Source of the DNA: Nanobdellota archaeon
GTDB taxonomy: Archaea > Nanobdellota > Nanobdellia > Woesearchaeales > UBA583
DNA: 38,734 nucleotides
Direction: 5' to 3'
Assembly (NCBI GenBank): GCA_022565615.1
Contig: JAIUMM010000014.1
Location: 1-38,734, forward strand
Shown here: positions 32,507 to 38,734 of the stretch, one piece after another
How the letters are laid out: each line of letters starts with the position of its first letter
Position numbering within the stretch: the first letter of the stretch is position 1
The notes under the pieces: model-generated
What the model saw: only the letters and a program-made list of their open reading frames with translations
Database searches by the model: none
Told to the model about the DNA's origin: nothing
Program-made: the position numbers and the translations under genes

Positions 32507-33951
32507 ATGAATAAAAAAGAATTATTGGAATTAATTGCACTTGGAGAGGGTCAAAACTTAGAATTTAAAGAGAGTTTTTCTTCAAATGATATGAGAAGAG
32601 TGATTAAAAATACAATCTGTGGATTTGCTAATTCAGAAGGTGGAAAAATTCTAGTTGGTGTTAGAGATGATGGTTCTATTAAAGGAATAAGAGTTGATAA
32701 TAATGTATTATCTCAAGCTCAACAGTTAGGAAGACAAATTGATCCTCATTTAAATATAAGAGTTGAATTCATTGAAAAAGTGTTATTAATTGAAGTGTTT
32801 AGAAGTTCGTTTGTTCATAGTACTATAATGGAGTGTATTTCATGAGATATGGAACTGACACTCAAAAACTTACAACTGAAGAAGTAAGATGTTTGTTTGA
32901 GAGGAAAAATAGAATTATTTTTGAAGAAAAAGAAAATACAAACTTTAATTACACTATTGATTTTAATGTTGAAGCTTATACTAATTTTATTAAATTAAGT
33001 GGTATTACAACTGAATTGAGTGATATTCAAGTGCTTGAAAATATTGGTTTAGTGAAAAATGGTGTATTTAATAATGCAGGAGTGTTATTTTTTTGCAAAA
33101 ATGTTTATAAATTTTTTAAAAATGCAACTGTTCAAGTATTTTTATACAAAGGTGGCAGTGAATTTGATATTTTAGATTCTAAAGAATTTAAAGAGGATTT
33201 ATTTTCAAATTTTAAGCAAACATTTGAATACTTGGAGTTGAAATTGAATACTGAATATGTTATTAAGGATGTATTTAGAGAGAATGTGTTAGAACTTCCA
33301 AAAGTTGCTCTAAGAGAAGCTTTGTTAAATGCATTTTCTCATAGAGATTATAATTCTAATTTTAATATTCAAGTTCATATTTACAGCAATAGAGTTGAAA
33401 TTATCAATGCTGGAGGATTACTTGATAATTTAAAAATTGAGGATTTAGGAATTAAAAGATTTCCAAGAAATGTATTGCTGTGTGATATGTTTCAAAGAAT
33501 GGAATTAGTTGAAGAGGCAGGTTCTGGAATTAAAAGAATTAAACATTTAATGGAAGAGAGGGATTTGAGAGTTGATTTTGAAGTTGATGATGTGTATTTT
33601 AAAGTTGTATTTCATAGAAATGTCGGCAGTAATGACGCTAATGTTGGTAATAATGACCCTAAAATGTCCTCAAATGAACCCAAAAATGACCCTAAAATGT
33701 CCTCAAATGAACCCAAAAATGACCCTAAAATGTCCTCAAATACTCTTAAAAAACCTAACAAAAAACAAAGAAAAGATTTAATATTAAGAAGATTAGAGGA
33801 AAATAAACATAAGGTAAGTTATTATTTACTACTTGAAGAATTTGGAGTTGCTAGAAGTGCGATAAAAAGAGACTTGAATGAATTAAAAGAAGAAGGATTA
33901 ATTGAATTTGTAGGAGATAAGAGAACAGGAGTTTGGAGGTTAAAGAGATAG
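32507..33951 (+). pseudogene. AlbA_2/Schlafen-type ATPase-wHTH protein, split by a -1 frameshift
   Basis: One gene now lies in two frames. Part one (32507-32845) is the AlbA_2 DNA-binding domain, with LEFKESFSSNDMRRVIKN and GGKILVGVRDDG, ending out of frame after FVHST. Part two reads YNGVYFMRYGTDTQKLTTEEV directly after that point, which is the family's normal continuation. The join needs the loss of one base near 32822-32824. Part two also has an HATPase-like domain (VALREALLNAFSHRDYN, then VEEAGSGIKRI) and a C-terminal winged helix (about 33780-33951). These are COG2865-type regulators or defence proteins. No slippery sequence is seen. A GTG at 32833 or ATG at 32842 could start part two alone. 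It sits one base after the hsdR stop, with GAGGTGGAG as ribosome site. Confidence 0.8.
33652..33741 (+). repeat. 33-bp minisatellite in the AlbA_2/ATPase gene
   Basis: Two complete and one partial (24 bp) perfect copies of a 33-bp unit encode the undecapeptide NDPKMSSNEPK in the linker between the ATPase domain and the C-terminal winged helix. A degenerate start (SNDANVGNNDPK) precedes them. Copy number can change without shifting the frame. Confidence 0.95.
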
Positions 33952-33956
33952 AGAAA

Positions 33957-34457
33957 ATGGTAAGTGAAGAAATAAGAATTTTAGAAAATATCACAAAAAA
34001 ATTAGAAGGTAAGTTTACTAATTTACTATTTACTGCATTTGAGGAATATGAAATTGAATGGAAGTATGAATTAACTGAAGAAACTAGTCATCATTTTATA
34101 GGTTGGTTTTTTTGTGAGTTTGTTTTATTAGATGGAAAGATGCTTCCTCAATTAGTAAAAGAGAGTATTGAACTTGAAGATAAAGAAAAAAAGCTTATTG
34201 AAAATATTTCTAATGCCATTTTAGGATATTTTGAAATTGTTTCACAAGATAGTAATGTAATTAAAGTTAAAGATATATTAACTCAAAATGAATATGAAGT
34301 ATTTATTATTGATTTAGATTATCAATTTAAAAGTAATGATGTAATTGAAGCAAAATTGGTTAAAAATTTTAATGACAAGTTATTTTTCTTTGGAGGTTTT
34401 AGAGTAAGTAGTAATGGAAAAAAATCCATTTATGAGAGTATGAATCAGTATAAATAA
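33957..34457 (+). CDS. Unknown island protein 1
   Basis: The 166 residues are counted from the ATG at 33957. The frame opens with TTG at 33933, but that overlaps the previous gene's coding end. The N-terminal part is helical. A middle part reads HHFIGWFFCEFVLLDGKMLPQLVKES, and a beta-rich C-terminal part reads FEIVSQDSNVIKVKDILTQNEYEV, then SNDVIEAKLVKNF and FFFGGFRV. This loosely resembles a beta domain found next to SEC-C zinc motifs in bacterial proteins (the 'vxLrDlltgxexxV ... gdxixarlv' pattern), but no SEC-C motif is present. It starts 5 nt after the AlbA_2 gene stop, so the two are co-transcribed. No function assigned. Confidence 0.65.
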   Translation: MVSEEIRILENITKKLEGKFTNLLFTAFEEYEIEWKYELTEETSHHFIGWFFCEFVLLDGKMLPQLVKESIELEDKEKKLIENISNAILGYFEIVSQDSNVIKVKDILTQNEYEVFIIDLDYQFKSNDVIEAKLVKNFNDKLFFFGGFRVSSNGKKSIYESMNQYK

Positions 34458-34464
34458 TAAAAAA

Positions 34465-34965
34465 ATGGGAGAAATATATTCTAATAAACTACCAAAAATT
34501 AATGAATTTCCCACTTTATTTCACCCTTTTTATTTACATAAATTTGAGAAAAAATCAAAACTTCCAAAAAATTGTAATCCTATTTGTCTATTTATTGGAG
34601 ATGAATTTGTAGATGGAAAGAAAAGTATATTTAAGAACTATTTAAAATTAAATGGGAAGAAAATTCCTGATGAAGTTCATTTTTCAACTCAAGGTTTAGG
34701 ATTTTTAGAAAATAAAAAAGGAGAATTTCCAATTGAAGATTTAGATAAATTTAGAGATTTCAAATCCTATTTTGATTTAACTTATAGAAAAAATTTTAAA
34801 AGTTGTGATTTGAAATATTGTATTATTAGATGTAAAAAACTCAATGGTTATATGAGAAAAACTTTTCAATCTCAAGAGGGAATACTTAAATATAAATATA
34901 ATGTTAATAAAAGCATTATAGGTAAAGATTTAAACAACAATGAAATTGTTGTATATATAATATAA
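34465..34965 (+). CDS. Unknown island protein 2
   Basis: This 166-residue protein is basic and soluble, with no membrane helix. Some features stand out: an aromatic N-terminal stretch FPTLFHPFYLHKFE, a segment CNPICLFIGDEFVDGKKS, HFSTQGLGFLENKKGEF, and a cysteine pair region KSCDLKYCIIRCKK. Four of its cysteines cluster in two pairs (about 46/49... and 114-123) but do not form an obvious zinc site. It begins 7 nt after the preceding stop and ends 1 nt before the next start. No family recognised. Confidence 0.6.
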   Translation: MGEIYSNKLPKINEFPTLFHPFYLHKFEKKSKLPKNCNPICLFIGDEFVDGKKSIFKNYLKLNGKKIPDEVHFSTQGLGFLENKKGEFPIEDLDKFRDFKSYFDLTYRKNFKSCDLKYCIIRCKKLNGYMRKTFQSQEGILKYKYNVNKSIIGKDLNNNEIVVYII

Positions 34966-34966
34966 A

Positions 34967-35776
34967 ATGTTCTCAATAAAATTTAAAAAAAGTATAACTG
35001 TCTCTATAGATAAGCAAATTGAGATTATTTCAAAATTTTGTGATTTAATTGGTGTGACTAAGCAGAATTATTTTTACTCCGATTTTACTTTTGAAAAAGT
35101 AGAGGAATCTAAGTACTTAAAAATTATTGATAATGGAATTGTAAATAAGGAGATTGATACTAAAACTCTAAGAGATAAATATATTTCATTAGAAGGTAAT
35201 TTCAAAGATAAGAAGTTTAAAGTTGAAATTAATCCAACTAAATCTCGTAAAAATGTAGAGAATTGCTCAAATATTGATTTTAATATTATAGATGAGCCTT
35301 CATTATATGAATTTATTAAGGATAAGATTACAGATATTGAAAAACTACTTAATTCATACTATTTTATTAGTGAATTTTATTTTATTAATTTGAATTCAAC
35401 TCCCAATACTTATAATGATGAAGAATTTAGAATTTATCAAAAACAAAATTCAGAGATTGAATTTACAGATTTACTTTTAGAAGAAGAATATAAAAAATTT
35501 GAAAATCCTCTTGAAAGAGAAACTTTTAAGAATAACTCACATAATGTTATGCATAAAGTTTTTGAAGATGTATCATCTGATAATTCAATAATTACTGATT
35601 TGATAGAAGAACATAATTTAAATGTTAGTGTTGGTTCAGGGAGTTTAATTATTCAAGGCGAGGACACTGAAAAATTTATTAAATTATTAAGAGAAAAAAT
35701 AATCACAACTACAAATCAAATTCAAGAAAAAGACATATACTCACAATATTTCAAGAAAAATTTTGGAAGAAAATGA
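34967..35776 (+). CDS. Unknown island protein 3
   Basis: This 269-residue protein starts with a beta-rich N-terminal region (FKKSITVSIDKQIEIISKFCDLIGV). A charged middle contains PSLYEFIKDKITDIEKLLNSYYF. A C-terminal helical and strand segment contains DLIEEHNLNVSVGSGSLIIQGEDTEKFIKLLREKI. No transmembrane or catalytic motif is seen. The start follows the previous stop by one base with no clear ribosome site, pointing to translational coupling. The stop overlaps the next start (ATGA at 35773-35776). No family recognised. Confidence 0.6.
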   Translation: MFSIKFKKSITVSIDKQIEIISKFCDLIGVTKQNYFYSDFTFEKVEESKYLKIIDNGIVNKEIDTKTLRDKYISLEGNFKDKKFKVEINPTKSRKNVENCSNIDFNIIDEPSLYEFIKDKITDIEKLLNSYYFISEFYFINLNSTPNTYNDEEFRIYQKQNSEIEFTDLLLEEEYKKFENPLERETFKNNSHNVMHKVFEDVSSDNSIITDLIEEHNLNVSVGSGSLIIQGEDTEKFIKLLREKIITTTNQIQEKDIYSQYFKKNFGRK

Positions 35777-36102
35777 AAGAAATAGCAGGAAAAATTTTAA
35801 ATTATATTTATAATGTTAAATTTAAAGAGGATAGAATTCCTACAATCGAAGAAATTTTTAAGTCATCTAATCAAAAATCTCATCAAATAGAAATGGCTTT
35901 GAATTATTGTAAAGATAATAGTTATTTAAAAATACAAAAAAATTTTGGTGTGGATAAAAATGGAATTCAAAATATGTCAATTCTAGAAATAACACCCGAT
36001 GGTATTAATATAGTAACTGATAAAGAAAAATTCAAGAAAAATTTTGGTTTTGGAGTAAATCTGGGAATTGTGAACTTTAATTGGGGAGTTCAAGAAAAAT
36101 GA
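35773..36102 (+). CDS. Small winged-helix-like island protein
   Basis: In this 109-residue protein, the first 80 residues (MKEIAGKILNYIYNVKFKEDRIPTIEEIFK) look like a winged helix-turn-helix with a recognition helix near QKSHQIEMALNYCKDN and a wing around EITPDGINIV. The C-terminal tail KKNFGFGVNLGIVNFNWGVQEK is glycine- and aromatic-rich and seems to be a separate conserved peptide. It overlaps the genes on both sides by four bases (ATGA at 35773 and 36099). This places it immediately before hsdS, so it may regulate or accompany the specificity subunit. Inference only. Confidence 0.6.
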   Translation: MKEIAGKILNYIYNVKFKEDRIPTIEEIFKSSNQKSHQIEMALNYCKDNSYLKIQKNFGVDKNGIQNMSILEITPDGINIVTDKEKFKKNFGFGVNLGIVNFNWGVQEK

Positions 36103-37235
36103 ATAAAATAGAATGGAAACAAATTGAACTTGAGAAAATATTAGATTATGAACAACCAACTAAATTTATTGTTCAATCTGAAGATTATTCTGAAGATTAT
36201 GAAACTCCAGTTTTAACTGCAGGTAAATCTTTTTACTTAGGAAAAACAAATGAAAAAGAGGGAATTTTTACAAATCTTCCAGTAATAATTTTTGATGATT
36301 TTACAACAGCAAATAAATTTGTTAATTTTAAATTTAAAGTTAAGTCAAGTGCCATGAAATTATTAACTCCTAAAAATAAAAATATATCTTTGAAATATGT
36401 ATTTTTGATGATTCAAAATTTAAACTTTAATGCTACTACTCATAAGCGATATTATCTTTCTCAATTTTCAAAATTAAAAATCCCTCTCCCCCACACCAAT
36501 AGAGAACCAGATTTAGAACTCCAACAACAAATTGTTGAGAAATTAGAACTTGCAGAGAAATTAAAAGAGAATAGAAAAAACGCAGATGAACTCACAAAAA
36601 ATTATTTGAATTCAGTATTTTTGGAGATGTTTGGAGATCCACGAACAAATCCCAAAGGATTTGAAATGAAAAAAATAGGACAATATTTAATTAAAACAAA
36701 AACTATAAATCCTGAAAAAGAATTTGGAAAAAACCAATTCAAATATATTGATATTGGTTCGGTTTCAAGTGATGATAAATTTGTGAAAAAATTTAGTTTA
36801 ATTTCAGGTTTAGATGCTCCTAGTAGAGCTAGAAGAGAAGTTTTGGAAAATGACATTATAGTTTCAACAGTAAGACCTAATTTAAATTCTGTTGGAATAA
36901 TAGGGGAAAATTTAAATAAAAATATTTGTTCAACTGGATTTCATATTTTAAGAGTAAATTCAGAACTAAATAATTTATATCTCTATCATATTTGTAAAAC
37001 ACAATACTTCATTGATTCGTTGATGAAAGTTTCTAAAGGTGCAAATTATCCAGCAGTTAGTGGAAGTGATATTGAAAATCTCCAAATTCCTCTTCCTCCT
37101 ATTGAACTTCAAACAAAATTTGCACAAATTGTTGAAGAAGTTGAACAACTTAAAGAATATCAACAAAAATCAGGAGAAGAAATTGAGAATTTATATAATA
37201 AACTATTGCAAGATGCATTTAGAGGAGAAATATAA
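36099..37235 (+). CDS. hsdS: Type I restriction-modification specificity subunit
   Basis: The 378 residues are counted from the ATG at 36099 (ATGA overlap with the previous gene; GGGGAG about 10 nt upstream). The frame opens earlier, but that part lies in the neighbour. The layout is the usual two target-recognition domains. The first TRD is at about 5-138. A first conserved helical spacer with ELQQQIVEKLELAEKLKEN runs over about 139-190. The second TRD is at about 190-335, and the second helical spacer ELQTKFAQIVEEVEQLKE closes the protein. HsdS sets the DNA sequence read by HsdM2S methylase and R2M2S nuclease. Its 3' end (second spacer) is duplicated at 38038-38164. No hsdM is in view. Confidence 0.9.
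   Translation: MNKIEWKQIELEKILDYEQPTKFIVQSEDYSEDYETPVLTAGKSFYLGKTNEKEGIFTNLPVIIFDDFTTANKFVNFKFKVKSSAMKLLTPKNKNISLKYVFLMIQNLNFNATTHKRYYLSQFSKLKIPLPHTNREPDLELQQQIVEKLELAEKLKENRKNADELTKNYLNSVFLEMFGDPRTNPKGFEMKKIGQYLIKTKTINPEKEFGKNQFKYIDIGSVSSDDKFVKKFSLISGLDAPSRARREVLENDIIVSTVRPNLNSVGIIGENLNKNICSTGFHILRVNSELNNLYLYHICKTQYFIDSLMKVSKGANYPAVSGSDIENLQIPLPPIELQTKFAQIVEEVEQLKEYQQKSGEEIENLYNKLLQDAFRGEI
37102..37228 (+). repeat. Direct repeat, copy 1 (3' end of hsdS)
   Basis: These 127 bp encode the second conserved spacer of hsdS. They match copy 2 at 38038-38164 except at three synonymous leucine codon positions, all without gaps, at a constant offset of 936 bp. Similarity stops at the hsdS stop codon. 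Confidence 0.95.
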
Positions 37236-37280
37236 AAACTACTTCTTCAAATACTTAACTAATTTTAAATAATAACAAAG

Positions 37281-37290
37281 TTTTATAAAA
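37281..37290 (+). promoter_or_regulatory. TATA box before the small GC-richer element
   Basis: TTTTATAAAA is centred about 32 nt before the ATG at 37317. A transcript starting near 37311 would begin almost at that ATG. Confidence 0.5.
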
Positions 37291-37316
37291 CTATGATTAC
37301 TAATTATATTTACAAA

Positions 37317-37409
37317 ATGCACCCTAGAGATCTTGAGGTGGGGTTTCTAGATGATGTTCTACACCTCCTTTTTACAAATTACAAAAATTCTACTCTAATT
37401 AACACTTAA
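37317..37409 (+). CDS. Possible 30-codon leaderless ORF or structured RNA
   Basis: The ORF opens at ATG 37317 and closes at TAA 37407-37409, reading MHPRDLEVGFLDDVLHLL then FTNYKNSTLINT. The segment 37317-37372 is clearly richer in G+C than its surroundings. It carries a 6-bp inverted repeat GAGGTG (37335-37340) / CACCTC (37362-37367) followed by a T5 tract (37369-37373). Those features fit a short structured RNA with a terminator as well as a mini-gene. A TATA box stands at the right distance for either. It lies between hsdS and the NYN gene, within the segment bounded by the 127-bp repeats. Confidence 0.35.
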   Translation: MHPRDLEVGFLDDVLHLLFTNYKNSTLINT

Positions 37410-37419
37410 GTTTAAAAAC
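37410..37419 (+). promoter_or_regulatory. TATA box of the NYN gene
   Basis: GTTTAAAAAC lies about 28 nt before the ATG at 37442, so the nuclease gene can be transcribed separately from hsdS. Confidence 0.45.
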
Positions 37420-37441
37420 TAAAAAATTATAATTTTAAATT

Positions 37442-38029
37442 ATGTCAAGAAGAACTATTCTTTTTATAGATGGCGGTTTTTTATCAAAATTATCAAAATA
37501 TCTAGGTGGAGAAAATGGATACCTAAAATTTGATATTATAGAACTCTCTCATCTAATAGCAAAAAAAGAAAACTTAAAATTAGAATTAATTTATTACTAC
37601 ACTGCTCCTCCATTCATATCAAATTCACCATCAATAGAAGAGAGAAAAAGAAAGGAGAGTTATGATAAATTTGAAAATAAAATAACTAAAAATAAAATAA
37701 TTCAATTAAAAGAAGGAAGATGTCAAAGACTTAAAGAGAATGGAGAATTTGTTTATAATCAAAAAGGAGTTGACAATTTATTAACAATTGATTTAATTGA
37801 AGTTTCATTTAAATTTCCAGATATAAAAAATGTGATTTTAATAGCTTGTGATACCGATTTTATACCAGCAATTAATAATGCATATACTAAAGGAATAAAA
37901 ACCATATTATACACATATTTTGATAGAAATAGATACTCTAATTTTTCACGCTCAAATGAGTTACTTCAAAATGTTGAAAAATATCAATTAATTACTAGGG
38001 AGGATTTTGAAAATTCTAAACTCAATTAG
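37442..38029 (+). CDS. NYN-domain (LabA/DUF88) predicted ribonuclease
   Basis: This 195-residue protein has a PIN-like NYN fold with the acidic active-site set in order. Asp10 lies in LFIDGGF, Lys108/Asp111 in QKGVDNLLTIDL with a further Asp117, and Asp137/Asp139 in ACDTDFIPAI. This is the LabA/DUF88 pattern of small RNases that use divalent metal. The central segment ERKRKESYDKFENKI is a basic helix that may contact RNA. NYN and PIN proteins often act as toxins or RNA-decay factors, and some occur in defence loci. The gene has its own TATA box and lies exactly between two copies of the hsdS tail, so it looks inserted. Confidence 0.88.
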   Translation: MSRRTILFIDGGFLSKLSKYLGGENGYLKFDIIELSHLIAKKENLKLELIYYYTAPPFISNSPSIEERKRKESYDKFENKITKNKIIQLKEGRCQRLKENGEFVYNQKGVDNLLTIDLIEVSFKFPDIKNVILIACDTDFIPAINNAYTKGIKTILYTYFDRNRYSNFSRSNELLQNVEKYQLITREDFENSKLN

Positions 38030-38037
38030 TTTCTCTC

Positions 38038-38164
38038 TTGAACTTCAAACAAAATTTGCACAAATTGTTGAAGAAGTTGAACAACTCAAAGAATATCAAC
38101 AAAAATCAGGAGAAGAAATTGAGAATTTGTATAATAAACTATTACAAGATGCATTTAGAGGAGA
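38038..38164 (+). repeat. Direct repeat, copy 2 (orphan hsdS 3' end)
   Basis: This is a 127-bp near-identical copy of the hsdS second spacer, 8 bp after the NYN stop. Its frame continues to a TAG at 38169-38171 (reading ...DAFRGEV) but has no start codon, so it is a fragment. GGAGAGGTG at its end serves as ribosome site for the next gene. That makes this copy's junction the older one: the hsdS tail joined to the downstream gene. Confidence 0.93.
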
Positions 38165-38174
38165 GGTGTAGAAG

Positions 38175-38734
38175 ATGACTGATTTTAGAGTTTATAAATT
38201 ACTAGAAGACTTTGAAGAATTTAAGAAAGGAGATTATACATTAAAAAGACATATTAATTTTGGATATAATAAAAAATTTCAAGAAGTAACTGAATGGGGT
38301 GAAATTTTAAGAGAAGTTAATGAAGATATATTAAACAAAATTTTATTCGATAAAACTTATATGAATTTACTAAATTTATTAGTTCCTAAGAATGTATTAA
38401 AAATTAAAAATAGAATATTTGAAAATAATTTCAATTTAAATAAGTTAACAAAAAATAAAATCTTAAAGTTAATTCAATTTGAGAAGTGTACATTTAAACC
38501 AGAGTTTAATCTAGAAAATATTCCCTCAGACTTAGAGATTGAAATTGATAATTGTAAATTTGAAAGTTCGATTAGAATTAAAGATAATATTGAATCACTA
38601 TTTATTAAAAATAACTCATATATTAAGTATCTGTATTTTGAAACTTGGAGCATTTTAATTAAAACCTTCATTATTGAGAGTTCTCAAATTGAATATTTAA
38701 AATGTTTAAATAAATGTAAATTTAATTTTTTTTC
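38175..38734 (+). CDS. Unknown protein with beta-solenoid-like repeats (3' end missing)
   Basis: The frame is open from ATG 38175 to the window end (186 complete codons), with no stop. The first 110 residues are charged and helical (MTDFRVYKLLEDFEEFKKG). From about residue 112 the sequence becomes a run of short strands with regularly placed Ile/Leu/Phe: LEIEIDNCKFESSIRI, ESLFIKNNSYIKYLYF, and KTFIIESSQIEYLKC. This looks like a pentapeptide- or leucine-rich-type solenoid. It starts 3 nt after the stop of the orphan hsdS tail and so was probably the gene that originally followed hsdS in this operon. No family assigned. Confidence 0.65.
   Translation, partial: MTDFRVYKLLEDFEEFKKGDYTLKRHINFGYNKKFQEVTEWGEILREVNEDILNKILFDKTYMNLLNLLVPKNVLKIKNRIFENNFNLNKLTKNKILKLIQFEKCTFKPEFNLENIPSDLEIEIDNCKFESSIRIKDNIESLFIKNNSYIKYLYFETWSILIKTFIIESSQIEYLKCLNKCKFNFF

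Noticed and set aside
32819-32830. Programmed -1 frameshifting to join the two parts of the AlbA_2 ATPase gene
   Set aside because: There is no X-XXY-YYZ slippery heptamer, and no stable stem is evident just downstream. A one-base loss or sequence error is simpler.
37317-37373. Box C/D or H/ACA guide RNA in the GC-richer block
   Set aside because: A TGATG-like stretch is present, but there is no matching D box (CTGA) and no clear hinge-ACA layout, so neither class can be claimed.
29779-38734. CRISPR array or transposon as the source of the island
   Set aside because: No regularly spaced repeats, no cas genes, no transposase or integrase, and no terminal inverted repeats are visible. The only flanking repeats are the hsdS tail copies.

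Overview
This window comes from an AT-rich archaeon (roughly a quarter G+C by eye), most likely one of the small-genome DPANN lineages such as Woesearchaeota or Pacearchaeota. The archaeal markers are ribosomal protein uS2, A-type ATPase subunits H and I, the AglB/STT3 oligosaccharyltransferase, GatD, the archaeal FAD synthetase RibL, a Dph2-type domain, and TATA boxes (TTTATAAAT-like) lying about 24-30 nt upstream of many start codons, the spacing expected for leaderless archaeal mRNAs. The lineage is inferred; no rRNA is present. No stretch longer than 300 bases lacks a gene.

Bases 1-19400 are mostly housekeeping genes in short, often convergent units: a partial membrane-anchored double rhodanese, rps2, tRNA-Pro(UGG), a bacterial-type aspartyl-tRNA synthetase on the minus strand, a conserved unknown, a small repeat-bearing surface protein, a Nudix hydrolase, the ahaH-atpI pair, a type IV pilin-like protein with an acidic partner, a Dph2 fragment, a coiled-coil protein, a membrane HhH protein, gatD, a YprB-like exonuclease, aglB, ribL and a short YigZ/IMPACT protein.

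Bases 19500-28330 are envelope-oriented. They hold a CARDB-like surface protein followed by an RND/MMPL exporter, three small membrane proteins (one with an internal duplication, one with a TM2 domain), a DUF2752-like protein, a Tat-lipoprotein L,D-transpeptidase, an LTA-synthase/sulfatase-like membrane enzyme and a YiiX/NlpC-P60-like cysteine hydrolase. The last three have families best known from bacteria and suggest acquired envelope chemistry. glyA (28362-29624, minus) closes this part.

Bases 29779-38734 form a one-strand defence-type island: a type I restriction R subunit (EcoEI-like), an AlbA_2/Schlafen-type ATPase-wHTH gene broken by a one-base frameshift and carrying a 33-bp minisatellite, four small unrecognised genes, and a specificity subunit (hsdS), all packed with 1-7 nt gaps or ATGA overlaps and with no hsdM in view. 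After hsdS come a possible 30-codon ORF and a NYN-domain nuclease. A 127-bp, about 98% identical second copy of the hsdS 3' end then follows, and a partial unknown gene starts 5 nt past the duplicated stop codon. This arrangement suggests that the nuclease segment was inserted at the hsdS tail, or that hsdS has been replaced by recombination. This island is the best candidate for an undescribed system here.
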